In this document: positions 32,213 through 41,300 of the stretch, piece by piece
Numbering within the stretch: the first letter of the stretch is position 1
Layout: each line of letters starts with the position of its first letter
Source of the DNA: Clostridiales bacterium
Lineage (GTDB): Bacteria; Bacillota; Clostridia; Oscillospirales; Oscillospiraceae
Direction: 5' to 3'
Assembly (NCBI GenBank): GCA_021202515.1
Contig: JAJQCW010000063.1
Span: 1 to 52,378, forward strand
Length of the DNA: 52,378 nt
Made by a program: the position numbers and the translations under genes
Notes under the pieces: generated by a model
Seen by the model: the letters and a program-made list of their open reading frames with translations, nothing else
Database searches by the model: none
What the model was told of the DNA's origin: nothing

Positions 32213-32974
32213 ATGAAACACACACGCAATATCAGTCACCGCGGTTACTCCGCGAAATACCCGGAAAACACCCTTTTGGCTTTCCGCAAGGCCATTGAAG
32301 CCGGGTGCGACGGCATCGAGCTGGATGTGCAGCTCAGCCGGGACGGCGTACCAGTGATTTGCCACGACGAGACGCTGAACCGCACCACCGAGGGCAAGGG
32401 CCTGCTCTGCCAATACACGCTGGCGGAACTGAAACAGCTTTGTGCAGGGACGGGGGAAAATGGCGAGGTGTGCCGTATCCCCACGCTGCGGGAATATTTT
32501 GAACTGGCAGCGCCCGCAGGTATCAGCACCAATATCGAGTTGAAAACCGGCGTTCTGCCCTATCCCGGCATCGAGGAAAAGGTGCTGGAGCTGGTGGACA
32601 CGTTCGGTCTGCGGGAGCGGGTGCTTATTTCCTCCTTTAACCATTACTCAGTGCTGCGCTTCAAGGCGCTGGCTCCTGAGATTCCCTGTGGTCTGCTGAC
32701 AGAGAGCTGGATCGTCAATTTCGCCGCCTACGCCAAAAGCCTGGGGGTGGAATATGTGCATCCGGTCTACTTCTATTTGGAGCGGGCAAACGTAGAGGAA
32801 CTGCAACGCGCCGGGGTCGGTATCAACACCTGGACCGTCAACGACCCGAAGGTCATGCGGCAACTGCTTGCCATGGGGATCGACGGACTCATCGGCAACG
32901 ACCCGCTGGTCATTGGCCAGGAGATACGGGCCTTTGAGACCGCCAACAGCAAGGCTGAACGGGCGAAGCTGTGA
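32213..32974 (+). CDS. Glycerophosphodiester phosphodiesterase
   Basis: The 253-residue enzyme has the GDPD signatures ISHRGYSAKYPENTLLAF, GIELDVQLSRDGVPVICHDE and NIELKTG, giving the catalytic histidines and metal-binding acids. It hydrolyses glycerophosphodiesters to glycerol-3-phosphate and an alcohol. There is no signal peptide, so it acts on imported substrate. Its position after the ABC genes supports phospholipid-derived glycerophosphodiesters as the cargo. ATG 32213 follows AAAGG. Confidence 0.92.
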   Translation: MKHTRNISHRGYSAKYPENTLLAFRKAIEAGCDGIELDVQLSRDGVPVICHDETLNRTTEGKGLLCQYTLAELKQLCAGTGENGEVCRIPTLREYFELAAPAGISTNIELKTGVLPYPGIEEKVLELVDTFGLRERVLISSFNHYSVLRFKALAPEIPCGLLTESWIVNFAAYAKSLGVEYVHPVYFYLERANVEELQRAGVGINTWTVNDPKVMRQLLAMGIDGLIGNDPLVIGQEIRAFETANSKAERAKL

Positions 32975-33004
32975 AACGGAAACCAGCACTGCTCTTGCCA
33001 CGAA

Positions 33005-33117
33005 GCTCGGCTTGATAAAATAGAAGCCTCGGTTGTGAAGAAAACTCCTGAATGGGTGCGCACTTCCTGCGGCGGGTGATTCAGGAAAGCGACATCCCCC
33101 AGCGACGAGAGCCGAGC
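33005..33117 (+). ncRNA. Candidate structured element between genes
   Basis: The 316-bp gap 32975-33290 holds a nested structure: outer GCTCGGCT (33005-33012) with AGCCGAGC (33110-33117) and inner TCCTGAAT (33046-33053) with ATTCAGGA (33079-33086). It could be a small RNA, an mRNA 3' structure or a MITE-like relic. No tRNA features were found. The remaining part of the gap shows a TATACT at 33224 without a good -35. Confidence 0.3.
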
Positions 33118-33290
33118 AAGACCCGCAACAGAGATATGGAACGATCACAGGCACTGTCGTTGTGAAGCGGACTTTTTCTGAAATCGGCATACGAATGATG
33201 CACGCTTCTCTGAAAAATGTGTTATACTAAGGGCAACGGTTCTTGTTTGGCGTACCCTTAAATGCTTTCCTATGAGAAGGGAATCGCGCG

Positions 33291-34013
33291 ATGTATTTTT
33301 TTACCTATGAAACAGATTTGCCGGAGGGAGTGGGATTTTCTCACTTTTCCCCAACGCACCTTATCTGGCTTGCCGCAATTGTTTTGTTTATCGTACTGCT
33401 GTCGAAGTGGTTTTCAGGGAAACACGAAGAAACGCAGCGAAGGCTCAGCAAAGCACTGGCATGGTCGATGTGCAGTATCCTTGCGGCAGAACATGTGATC
33501 CTGCTCGTAACGGGACACCAGACGATTTATCAGCTTCCGCTGCACCTGTGTACGCTTATGCCGGTCGTATGCCTGGTTTTCTCCTACACGCACTGGGACT
33601 GGGCGGGGCAAACGATTTATAGCTTGGGAATTGTCGGCGCAGCACTGGCGCTTCTCTTCCCGGACTGGAACAGGTATCCCCAGTGGAATTACATGAACCT
33701 GACCGGTTTTGCCGTTCACGGCGGACTGATCCTCTATGGTGTTTGGCAGATTGCAGGAAAAACGGTCAGTCCCCGTATCACGGCGATGTGGAAACCGGCG
33801 TTGTTTCTGGCAGTCGTGGCGCCTCCCATTTACCTGTTTGATCGGTTTTTCGGAACAAATTATTTCTTTCTGATGCGCGGGTCATCTGGCTCCCCGCTTC
33901 AGATTTTGGCGGAACGGTTTGGCGCTGCGTATCTTCCTGCCTATGCGGTTCTGGTGCTTTCAGTGATGGTAATCGAATACTTGCCCTGGCTCGGTAAGCG
34001 CAGGGACAAATGA
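33291..34013 (+). CDS. YwaF/TIGR02206-family membrane protein
   Basis: The 240-residue protein has about seven transmembrane helices and family landmarks FSHFSPTHLIWL, YQLPLHLCTLMP and WNYMNLTGF. The function of the family is not known. GAAGGGAA precedes ATG 33291. It is a single gene followed by a strong terminator. Confidence 0.85.
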   Translation: MYFFTYETDLPEGVGFSHFSPTHLIWLAAIVLFIVLLSKWFSGKHEETQRRLSKALAWSMCSILAAEHVILLVTGHQTIYQLPLHLCTLMPVVCLVFSYTHWDWAGQTIYSLGIVGAALALLFPDWNRYPQWNYMNLTGFAVHGGLILYGVWQIAGKTVSPRITAMWKPALFLAVVAPPIYLFDRFFGTNYFFLMRGSSGSPLQILAERFGAAYLPAYAVLVLSVMVIEYLPWLGKRRDK

Positions 34014-34113
34014 CATTTTGATACGTTTTCGGTTATCCGCGCGCGCGGCAAGCAAATGCCTTGGTATCATCTCCGCTGCCTGTCGGTGGCCTGTTGCCCC
34101 CAAGCTCCTGTGA

Positions 34114-34140
34114 CCCCAGCCATTTCTGGCTGGGGTTTTT
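34114..34140 (+). terminator. Terminator of the YwaF-like gene
   Basis: CCCCAGCCA pairs with TGGCTGGGG over a short loop and TTTTT follows. Confidence 0.9.
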
Positions 34141-34198
34141 ACGCGTTACCAACCTGTTTATCATGCGCAAGTTCCAGTTTATATACGCTGGCAGCAAA

Positions 34199-34310
34199 GA
34201 AGCCCAGGCGCTTCTGGTGAGTGCCTGGGCTTCCTGTTGCTACCGTCATGGGAGATGTTGCAAAACAGCAAAAGCTGCAACGCTCCCTTGTCTTTGTGGG
34301 GCTGTTTTGC
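34199..34310. terminator. Two inverted repeats between convergent genes
   Basis: GAAGCCCAGGC/GCCTGGGCTTC (34199-34209/34223-34233) is a perfect 11-bp hairpin. GCAAAACAGC/GCTGTTTTGC (34260-34269/34301-34310) is a second. They lie downstream of the leftward GH3 gene, whose transcripts they probably end. Confidence 0.55.
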
Positions 34311-34333
34311 GCTAGCCCTTTGTGTTTTTTAGC

Positions 34334-36682
34334 TCAATAATGCAGACCGAACCCGGAGCGGTAATAGTTGCCGTCCGCGTCGTAATAGGCGTAGCTGCCG
34401 CCTTTGACCGTTGCCAACACCTCTGGGTCGATGTACTGGTCCTTGTCGTAGCCGGGGACATCGTTGGGGGAGGCGCAGACCTCCCGGACCACACCGTCGA
34501 TCTCCTTCTCGGTGATGGCGATGACCTCCGGCGAGGACACCATAGTCAGGCTCATCTTGCCGGTGGGGTTGAACGCGCCGGACAGAACGTCCATTTGCGC
34601 CCCCAGCGCGTTGTCCATGGCAACAGGAGAGATGGTATACTGGAAGGTCAGGCCGTCGCAGTAAGGCTCCAGATTGGACAAAATCCAGGGGTTGTTGACC
34701 ACGCAGGTGGCGATGACCTTGCCGCCGTGGGCGTGGACCGTTTCCGCAATGCCGGGAATCTCATCGACGCCCCGGAGGGTGTGGATGGGAATGAGGTTGC
34801 CGGTCTTTTTCTGGGATTTGTTCATCTCCCGCTCCTCGTGCATCAGGCCATCCACCAGTTCCAGGACGGGCATGGAGCGCTGAACGAAGATGATGTTGTT
34901 CTGCTTGGGCCAGACGTGGAGATAGGCGTAATCGCAGTCCTCCGCCTTGTCAACGATCTCATAGCCCCGCCCGGCCAACAGCTCCTCCAGTTGCTTCCGC
35001 AGCGCTTCGTTGTCGGAGTTTCCGGCGGTCCCGGCGCCCATGGACTGAGCGAGCGCGGCGCCGGCATCGTCTCCGGCGAAAACCGCAACAAAGACCTTCT
35101 TCCCCTTTTGCATGGGCAGAGCGCCCTCGTGGTTCTTGGCCAGGACCACTTCCTTTTGGCAGGCTTTGTAGGCGGCCTTTTTCGCGCCCTCGTAGTTCTC
35201 GGCGCGGATGCGGTCCGCTTCGTCCGGGTCGAGATAGGGGTTGTCCACCCGCTTCTGTTTGAACAGGCTCAGGAGGCGGCGGTAATTGGCGCGATCTAGG
35301 TCCTCCTTCGACAGCAGACCGTCCTCTACCGCTTTAACGATGTTTTCCGCGTCCGTGTTTCCGCCGATGACATCCGTCCCGGCGGAAATGGCCTTGGCAT
35401 AGCGCTCCGGGATGGACAAATCCTCTACGCCGTAGATTTGCACGGCGGTAATGCCGGAGTCAGAGTTTACATAGCCCTCAAAGCCCATGGTTTCCCTGGC
35501 CAGACCGGTGATCAGCTCTTTGGAGTAGGCAGAGGCTACCTGTTCGGAGGAGGTCAGCTTGCCCCGGTAATACTGCGGCTTGGAGCGGCCATCCGTCCCC
35601 ACGCGGGAGTAGTCGGGCATCAGGGAGGAGGCTTTCATGTCCATCGCGGCCTGGAAAGGCGGCAGATGGTATTTCTCCATAGACCCTTCCGTGGGGTACA
35701 GCCGCCACTGGCCGATGGGCATATGCGGCTCAAAGCCGTTTTCTGCGGGGCCGTCGCCGGGGAAGTGTTTGACCGTCAGGACGACGCTACCCTCGTTCAA
35801 ACCGTCCTCCCCGTTTTGGTAGCCCCGGACCAGCTCTCTGGTGATGCCCGCGGTGATGTCGGGCCGCTCGCCATAGGTGCCGGAGTTCCGCGGCCAGCGC
35901 GGGTCCGTGGATACGTCCACCTGGGGGCCGTACATGATATTCAGGCCGCAGCCCTTCATCATCTTCCGGTCCGTGTCAGCCATTTCATAGACCATGTCGA
36001 AGTTCCCGTCCCCCAGGCAGGCGGCGCCGAACCCCAGGAAGTCCGGGTAGCCGATGTTGATGGGGTTGGTGTGCATGGAGTATGGGATGGCAACGCCGCC
36101 CTGGACAGCTCCGTACTCCAGGTATTGGGTGCCGATGTTGTGGTAAAGGGCGGCGACGCCGGCCTCCGCTACCATATCGCCCCGGTAAACGCCGGCGGTG
36201 ATCTTCTTCTCCAGCACATCGGTGTCGTCACAGCGCATACTGATGCCGGGCAGCGGAGAAGTCGGCTCCGGCTCGGTGGGGTCAAAGTGCTTGAACACCT
36301 TTGTGGGGATGATGTTCCCCTCCTCGTCCTGGGCCTCTTTCCGGGTGAAGGAGACCGGGGTGTTCCACAGGGCGTTCAGCACCAGACCGGCCTGCTGTTC
36401 CAGGGACAGGTGCTTCACCATGTCCGCAGCGCGGACCTCGTCGGAATTGCGCCAGTCCTCATAAGGGGAGAGAACGCCGTCGTTGTCCATGTCCTTGAAA
36501 TACAGGCCGTCCTGCACGATCACGCCGCAGGTGGTGACGCCAATGTCAGGGCCGTTTTCGTTGTGGAAAATCACCGGTTCCAGATAGACATCAGTGATGT
36601 TGTCGCCCTCCTCCAGCACGTATGGCGCGGGGATGTAACCGTCCTTCACAGAGGGGTCGATGGTGATGGGATTCTTTTTCAT
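34334..36682 (-). CDS. Glycoside hydrolase family 3 (beta-glucosidase type)
   Basis: The 782-residue enzyme has the GH3 N-domain (VVLTVKHFPGDGP) and nucleophile region (GFEGYVNSDSGI), followed by a C-terminal alpha/beta domain ending GNYYRSGFGLHY. Near the N-terminus, D64, D66, D68 and E75 in KDMDNDGVLSPYEDW form an EF-hand-like calcium loop. No signal peptide is seen. The start at ATG 36682 follows AAGGAGTG. The substrate is not defined; it stands alone under its own promoter. Confidence 0.9.
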   Translation of the reverse strand: MKKNPITIDPSVKDGYIPAPYVLEEGDNITDVYLEPVIFHNENGPDIGVTTCGVIVQDGLYFKDMDNDGVLSPYEDWRNSDEVRAADMVKHLSLEQQAGLVLNALWNTPVSFTRKEAQDEEGNIIPTKVFKHFDPTEPEPTSPLPGISMRCDDTDVLEKKITAGVYRGDMVAEAGVAALYHNIGTQYLEYGAVQGGVAIPYSMHTNPINIGYPDFLGFGAACLGDGNFDMVYEMADTDRKMMKGCGLNIMYGPQVDVSTDPRWPRNSGTYGERPDITAGITRELVRGYQNGEDGLNEGSVVLTVKHFPGDGPAENGFEPHMPIGQWRLYPTEGSMEKYHLPPFQAAMDMKASSLMPDYSRVGTDGRSKPQYYRGKLTSSEQVASAYSKELITGLARETMGFEGYVNSDSGITAVQIYGVEDLSIPERYAKAISAGTDVIGGNTDAENIVKAVEDGLLSKEDLDRANYRRLLSLFKQKRVDNPYLDPDEADRIRAENYEGAKKAAYKACQKEVVLAKNHEGALPMQKGKKVFVAVFAGDDAGAALAQSMGAGTAGNSDNEALRKQLEELLAGRGYEIVDKAEDCDYAYLHVWPKQNNIIFVQRSMPVLELVDGLMHEEREMNKSQKKTGNLIPIHTLRGVDEIPGIAETVHAHGGKVIATCVVNNPWILSNLEPYCDGLTFQYTISPVAMDNALGAQMDVLSGAFNPTGKMSLTMVSSPEVIAITEKEIDGVVREVCASPNDVPGYDKDQYIDPEVLATVKGGSYAYYDADGNYYRSGFGLHY

Positions 36683-36827
36683 AGGTTCACTCCTTGTAGT
36701 CATGGTTTGGTGGTTATTTTCTAACAATGTCAGGACATACGGAAACAAGGCACAAAACCGGCTATGGCAGATGGCGTGGGATGTTTCCCGCCATTATGCA
36801 GTGTTGCCTTAGCGTCCCTTTCCTATT

Positions 36828-36856
36828 GTTATACTATGTTTTTTCCAAAAATACAA
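36828..36856 (-). promoter_or_regulatory. Promoter of the second GH3 gene
   Basis: On the minus strand TTGTAT (36851-36856) and TATAAC (36828-36833) are 17 bp apart. The leader would be about 140 nt. The stretch 36857-37140 shows no convincing gene. Confidence 0.55.
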
Positions 36857-37140
36857 GTGCAAAATGCGGGAAAATTGTATTATTCCGACAAGACGCAACC
36901 GGTTTCCGATGCAAAAACAGTCCTTTGTCGCCGCTGGGAAGAAGCGACCCAGGCTCGAACGAAAAAGAGACTGTTTGCAACGTCTCCTTAAAAATCATGA
37001 AGTGTCATCTATTCAACGAAAACAGAAACGCAGCATTTTCAGATGAGCCTCCGTGATGCTTAGCGGGTGATTTTTCCATTCGATATACACAACTCTCACG
37101 GCATCGTGTGAGCTTATTTTTGTATTGGAGGTGAAGAACG

Positions 37141-37584
37141 TGGAACAGGGTTCACGGGTCCGCCCATGGAACGGAGTTTTTCCTTCATACGAAAAAGAAC
37201 AGGATTTTCACGACAAGCAAAGGAGCTGGGGATCGGCTTCATCCTTCTGGCAGGTAGAGAACCCATGATGCGCCGGGACGTTCTGCTGAAGGCGGCGGAG
37301 ATCCCAGAAATTTTGTTTCCATCCCAGGGGATGAGAAAAGCTCTGACGGCTGCCTGGCTGCGGGGCGTGGCTTTTTCTACATCAATCCGCATGGCGGTGC
37401 GGAGCCCTGCCCCTTCTCCCCATATTCCGACATCAATGTTCGGGATACATCTGTCAGGGAGGCACTGCATTCCAGGCTTTTCACCGCTTTGCAGGATGGG
37501 GATGTGCTGATGGAAGACCATGCGGGTGGCTGTGTCTTATTCAAACGGAAAGACCGCGTGGAAGCGCTCCTGTCCGCTGAATAA
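37141..37584 (+). pseudogene. Radical SAM protein pseudogene (deleted and frameshifted)
   Basis: Two fragments of one radical SAM family protein are joined. In one frame, KELGIGFILLAGREPMMRRD followed by VLLKAAEIPEILFP is seen. It then jumps frame to PGDEKSSDGCLAAGRGFF and NPHGGAEPCPFSPYSDINV, ending GGCVLFKRKDRVEALLSAE at TAA 37582-37584. The middle of the protein, about 100-150 residues, and the CxxxCxxC N-terminus are missing. The C-terminal CPFSPYSD cysteine region is the usual auxiliary part. It is a dead gene. Confidence 0.75.
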
Positions 37585-37654
37585 TACGGGAAACAGCTTA
37601 TCCTCTATCGTTTGATACTTTTTACTTAGGATATAAGATAAGCAAAATCTGAGG

Positions 37655-37684
37655 ATTTCAATCCATGCCCCGCGAGGGAGCAAC
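37655..37684 (-). repeat. Lone decayed CRISPR repeat
   Basis: ATTTCAATCCATGCCCCGCG followed by AGGGAGCAAC is 30 bp and aligns with the variant repeat at 38118 with three missing bases and three or four changes. It lies 433 bp left of the array, beyond the RHH gene. It is an isolated fossil of the older repeat type, in the same orientation as the array. Confidence 0.8.
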
Positions 37685-37694
37685 CTGCAATTAC

Positions 37695-37739
37695 AAAAGC
37701 GGCCCCTGCTGGAAATAGAACCAGCAAGGGCCGCTTTTT
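37695..37739. terminator. Bidirectional terminator
   Basis: AAAAGCGGCCC and TGCTGG pair with CCAGCA and GGGCCGCTTTT. A- and T-tracts on both sides allow it to end leftward transcription from the RHH gene. Confidence 0.85.
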
Positions 37740-37746
37740 ACTGTTT

Positions 37747-37950
37747 TCAGGGAGCTTTTGCACCCTTGTCACGCTCCATTGCCTCACGGATAGCTCGGTT
37801 GACAAAGGCATTTAGGCTCTCACCCATCGCCTCAGCATGTTCCCTGACCGCCTCTTTTTGCCCCTTTGGAAGCATCAAAGATACACGATCATAATTCTGC
37901 TGATTGTAAGTATTATTGTATTTTATCATTTTTTCGCGGTCACGCGGCAT
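37747..37950 (-). CDS. Small Arc/RHH-type DNA-binding protein
   Basis: The 67-residue protein has a ribbon-helix-helix pattern: DRVSLMLPKGQKEAVREHAE (strand and first helix), then GESLNAFVNRAIREAM (second helix). These are antitoxin or autorepressor-type proteins. ATG 37950 follows AAGGAGGTGG. Three CATTG-NN-CAATG-like sites lie upstream at 37998-38075. No toxin partner is adjacent. It lies between a decayed repeat and the CRISPR array. Confidence 0.8.
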   Translation of the reverse strand: MPRDREKMIKYNNTYNQQNYDRVSLMLPKGQKEAVREHAEAMGESLNAFVNRAIREAMERDKGAKAP

Positions 37951-37997
37951 CTGTACCACCTCCTTCTGCTTCAATTTTACTATACCACAAAGCAAAC

Positions 37998-38084
37998 CAT
38001 TGAACAATGTGCAAAGCATACAAATTTCATCAGAAAACATTGCGCAATGTAACAATATGAAAACATTGAGTAATACGTTATAAT
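37998..38084. promoter_or_regulatory. Three CATTG-N2-CAATG operators and TATAAT
   Basis: CATTGAACAATG (37998-38009) and CATTGCGCAATG (38038-38049) are perfect palindromes; CATTGAGTAATA (38064-38075) is a partial one. They are probable binding sites of the RHH protein. A TATAAT at 38079-38084 faces right towards the array but lacks a good -35. Confidence 0.65.
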
Positions 38085-38117
38085 ATCATTGTAAGGCAGG
38101 AGCGGCATGCTCCTTAA

Positions 38118-38217
38118 ATTTCAATCCACGCCCCCCGTGAGGGGAGCGACGATTTTACACCGGGGCAGATGCCGCCTCCAAGATATTTCAATCCACGCTC
38201 CCCGTGAGGGGAGCGAC
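38118..38217 (-). repeat. Two leader-distal repeats with a different stem
   Basis: Repeats at 38118-38150 and 38185-38217 keep ATTTCAATCCACG and CGAC at the ends but have CTCCCC-GTGA-GGGGAG in place of AGGCCC-GCAT-GGGCCT. The second is a perfect hairpin; the first has one broken pair (C for T). All 72 other repeats share the other stem. CTCCCC...GGGGAG is the stem common in I-C systems. Confidence 0.92.
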
Positions 38218-38352
38218 TGGTTATGTCGAATTATGTCAAGTCTTTGCAGTGGATTTCAATCCACGAGGCCCGCATGGGCCTCGACCGGACAGCCGCAGGA
38301 CCATCAAGGCACTACGGCTATTTCAATCCACGAGGCCCGCATGGGCCTCGAC

Positions 38353-38387
38353 GGCTGTGGGAGACGCTGCTGGAATCCCACAGAGTG
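38353..38387 (-). repeat. Duplicated, self-complementary spacer (copy 1)
   Basis: The spacer contains CTGTGGGA and its complement TCCCACAG about a 13-nt loop (GACGCTGCTGGAA). The same spacer recurs at 42532-42565, one base shorter at one end. Confidence 0.9.
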
Positions 38388-41300
38388 ATTTCAATCCACG
38401 AGGCCCGCATGGGCCTCGACGGCTGGTGGGTGCTGTGGGGTTCGGCGGGTGACAATTTCAATCCACGAGGCCCGCATGGGCCTCGACCGGCACCCCGGCC
38501 AGAGGCCGCGACGTAACCGGATTTCAATCCACGAGGCCCGCATGGGCCTCGACGCGGATTGGAGGCACGTAATGGCTGGAATCAAAATCATTTCAATCCA
38601 CGAGGCCCGCATGGGCCTCGACGCGACATTACCACATGCCGTAGCCTGTGGTAATGTATTTCAATCCACGAGGCCCGCATGGGCCTCGACGCGGCCAAAA
38701 GCGCCCGGCCAGACGGCCGCACGGGATTTCAATCCACGAGGCCCGCATGGGCCTCGACAATACTGGAATATCGTTTCACTAGGAAGCGACCGATTTCAAT
38801 CCACGAGGCCCGCATGGGCCTCGACCGGGGGAGTTTTTGGCGATGATGTGGGCGTTTTTGATTTCAATCCACGAGGCCCGCATGGGCCTCGACTGCCGAC
38901 CTCCAGATTCGCGGCATTTGCGGCGGTATTTCAATCCACGAGGCCCGCATGGGCCTCGACCAGACAGGGGCAATGTGCTGATTACGCCACCGTTGATTTC
39001 AATCCACGAGGCCCGCATGGGCCTCGACCAGATAACAAGGCTGACCCCGCAAAGGGGAAAAAATTTCAATCCACGAGGCCCGCATGGGCCTCGACGATAC
39101 CGGATATGATTTGCCGGGGTTGGAAGTCCGAATTTCAATCCACGAGGCCCGCATGGGCCTCGACGTGAAGTATTATAATAAATTCAGAAAGATGAACAGA
39201 TTTCAATCCACGAGGCCCGCATGGGCCTCGACGCTGAGATTGGTCCCCTCCGTCTTTGCCAAGCAGATTTCAATCCACGAGGCCCGCATGGGCCTCGACG
39301 TTGCCAAGTGACATGCCTCGGCGGTTGCCACCGATTTCAATCCACGAGGCCCGCATGGGCCTCGACGATGATACAGAAGCGGCGCAGAAATGGCGGGTGC
39401 ATATTTCAATCCACGAGGCCCGCATGGGCCTCGACCACCGCCATTCATTGGCGGGACGGCTACGGCATGATTTCAATCCACGAGGCCCGCATGGGCCTCG
39501 ACATCTCGTTCCGTATCGCCTGTGACCGCAACTACAAATTTCAATCCACGAGGCCCGCATGGGCCTCGACAGGGCCGTTTTGTGGAAAAGCCCCTGCCGC
39601 ATGATGATTTCAATCCACGAGGCCCGCATGGGCCTCGACGCACACATCTCCTTTTTGATTTCGTGCAACGCACGATTTCAATCCACGAGGCCCGCATGGG
39701 CCTCGACCTATGGCAGAATCCTCCTACAGTGGACGGCTCGATATTTCAATCCACGAGGCCCGCATGGGCCTCGACTGTGGCTTGAATGTAATTGCACTCT
39801 GGTACAGTTCACATTTCAATCCACGAGGCCCGCATGGGCCTCGACTCCACCTTTCCAGAGCCGAAGCCCGGGAAAGGGCATTTCAATCCACGAGGCCCGC
39901 ATGGGCCTCGACTTAAGGCTACCAGCAAAACCGCCGCCTCTCACTCCATTTCAATCCACGAGGCCCGCATGGGCCTCGACATTTTTGTAAAACCATGCCG
40001 CCACAAAGAAAAAAATTTCAATCCACGAGGCCCGCATGGGCCTCGACTCTGAACGCCGACGGCATCCCCGACATCGAACACATTTCAATCCACGAGGCCC
40101 GCATGGGCCTCGACGATGGAATCCAGCAGTGTATCGGACGACACGAAATTTCAATCCACGAGGCCCGCATGGGCCTCGACCTACGGCGACCTGCCGTATA
40201 GCGTCCTTAGCACCATTTCAATCCACGAGGCCCGCATGGGCCTCGACCAACATCGTTTCCGAGCCGGAGAACCCCGCCAAAATTTCAATCCACGAGGCCC
40301 GCATGGGCCTCGACGCCAACAACGACGGGCAAAACCTGTGGATTGACGATTTCAATCCACGAGGCCCGCATGGGCCTCGACCTGGAAAAATTCCTTGCCT
40401 GGTATTTCGGCTGCACTATTTCAATCCACGAGGCCCGCATGGGCCTCGACTTCGGCAAGGTAGTCTACGGCCAGCGGGAATTGATTTCAATCCACGAGGC
40501 CCGCATGGGCCTCGACGTTTCCACCCTGACCTTTACCGCTGCGACCTAAGATTTCAATCCACGAGGCCCGCATGGGCCTCGACCCACTGCATTTCAAGTG
40601 GCCACGCCCGGTAAGCATTTCAATCCACGAGGCCCGCATGGGCCTCGACGCTGCCGGTGATGGTGCCGTTGTCCAGGTCGATATTTCAATCCACGAGGCC
40701 CGCATGGGCCTCGACTTGTGCCTATCGGCGGGGACGGCACCAACCAGCAATTTCAATCCACGAGGCCCGCATGGGCCTCGACAATATCTGACAAAAAACT
40801 CACCACCAAAAAAAGATTTCAATCCACGAGGCCCGCATGGGCCTCGACTAGCAAAGAACCTCACCGGAATAAAAAAAATACTATTTCAATCCACGAGGCC
40901 CGCATGGGCCTCGACAATTATATTTTTTCTGGTTCTGGCCTTAGCTGGATTATTTCAATCCACGAGGCCCGCATGGGCCTCGACGTGGCGATTGTTTTTG
41001 AAGTCACCAATACACTTGTATTTCAATCCACGAGGCCCGCATGGGCCTCGACTATTTCCTTTGCCACCCAGGTAGGGGCGCCGACATTTCAATCCACGAG
41101 GCCCGCATGGGCCTCGACAACACAGACGCCAACACACAAACACAGATACACATTTCAATCCACGAGGCCCGCATGGGCCTCGACGTGTGGCTGCGCAAAA
41201 ACATCACGCAGGTGGACAGCATTTCAATCCACGAGGCCCGCATGGGCCTCGACCCGGCTGGCCGCTGTCACCTCCGACAGTCAAGCCAAAATTTCAATCC

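Noticed and set aside
30353-32644. Long leftward open frame antisense to the permease, binding-protein and phosphodiesterase genes
   Set aside because: It has no ribosome site or known family, while the plus-strand genes are clear. It is a codon-bias shadow.
32975-33290. tRNA gene in the gap
   Set aside because: The stems seen do not form a cloverleaf and no T-loop sequence is present. I found no tRNA or rRNA anywhere in the window.
38079-38084. TATAAT just left of the array as an array promoter
   Set aside because: I-C repeat orientation (GATTGAAAT at the crRNA 3' end of the repeat) and the cas2-side leader show transcription from the right. There is also no good -35.
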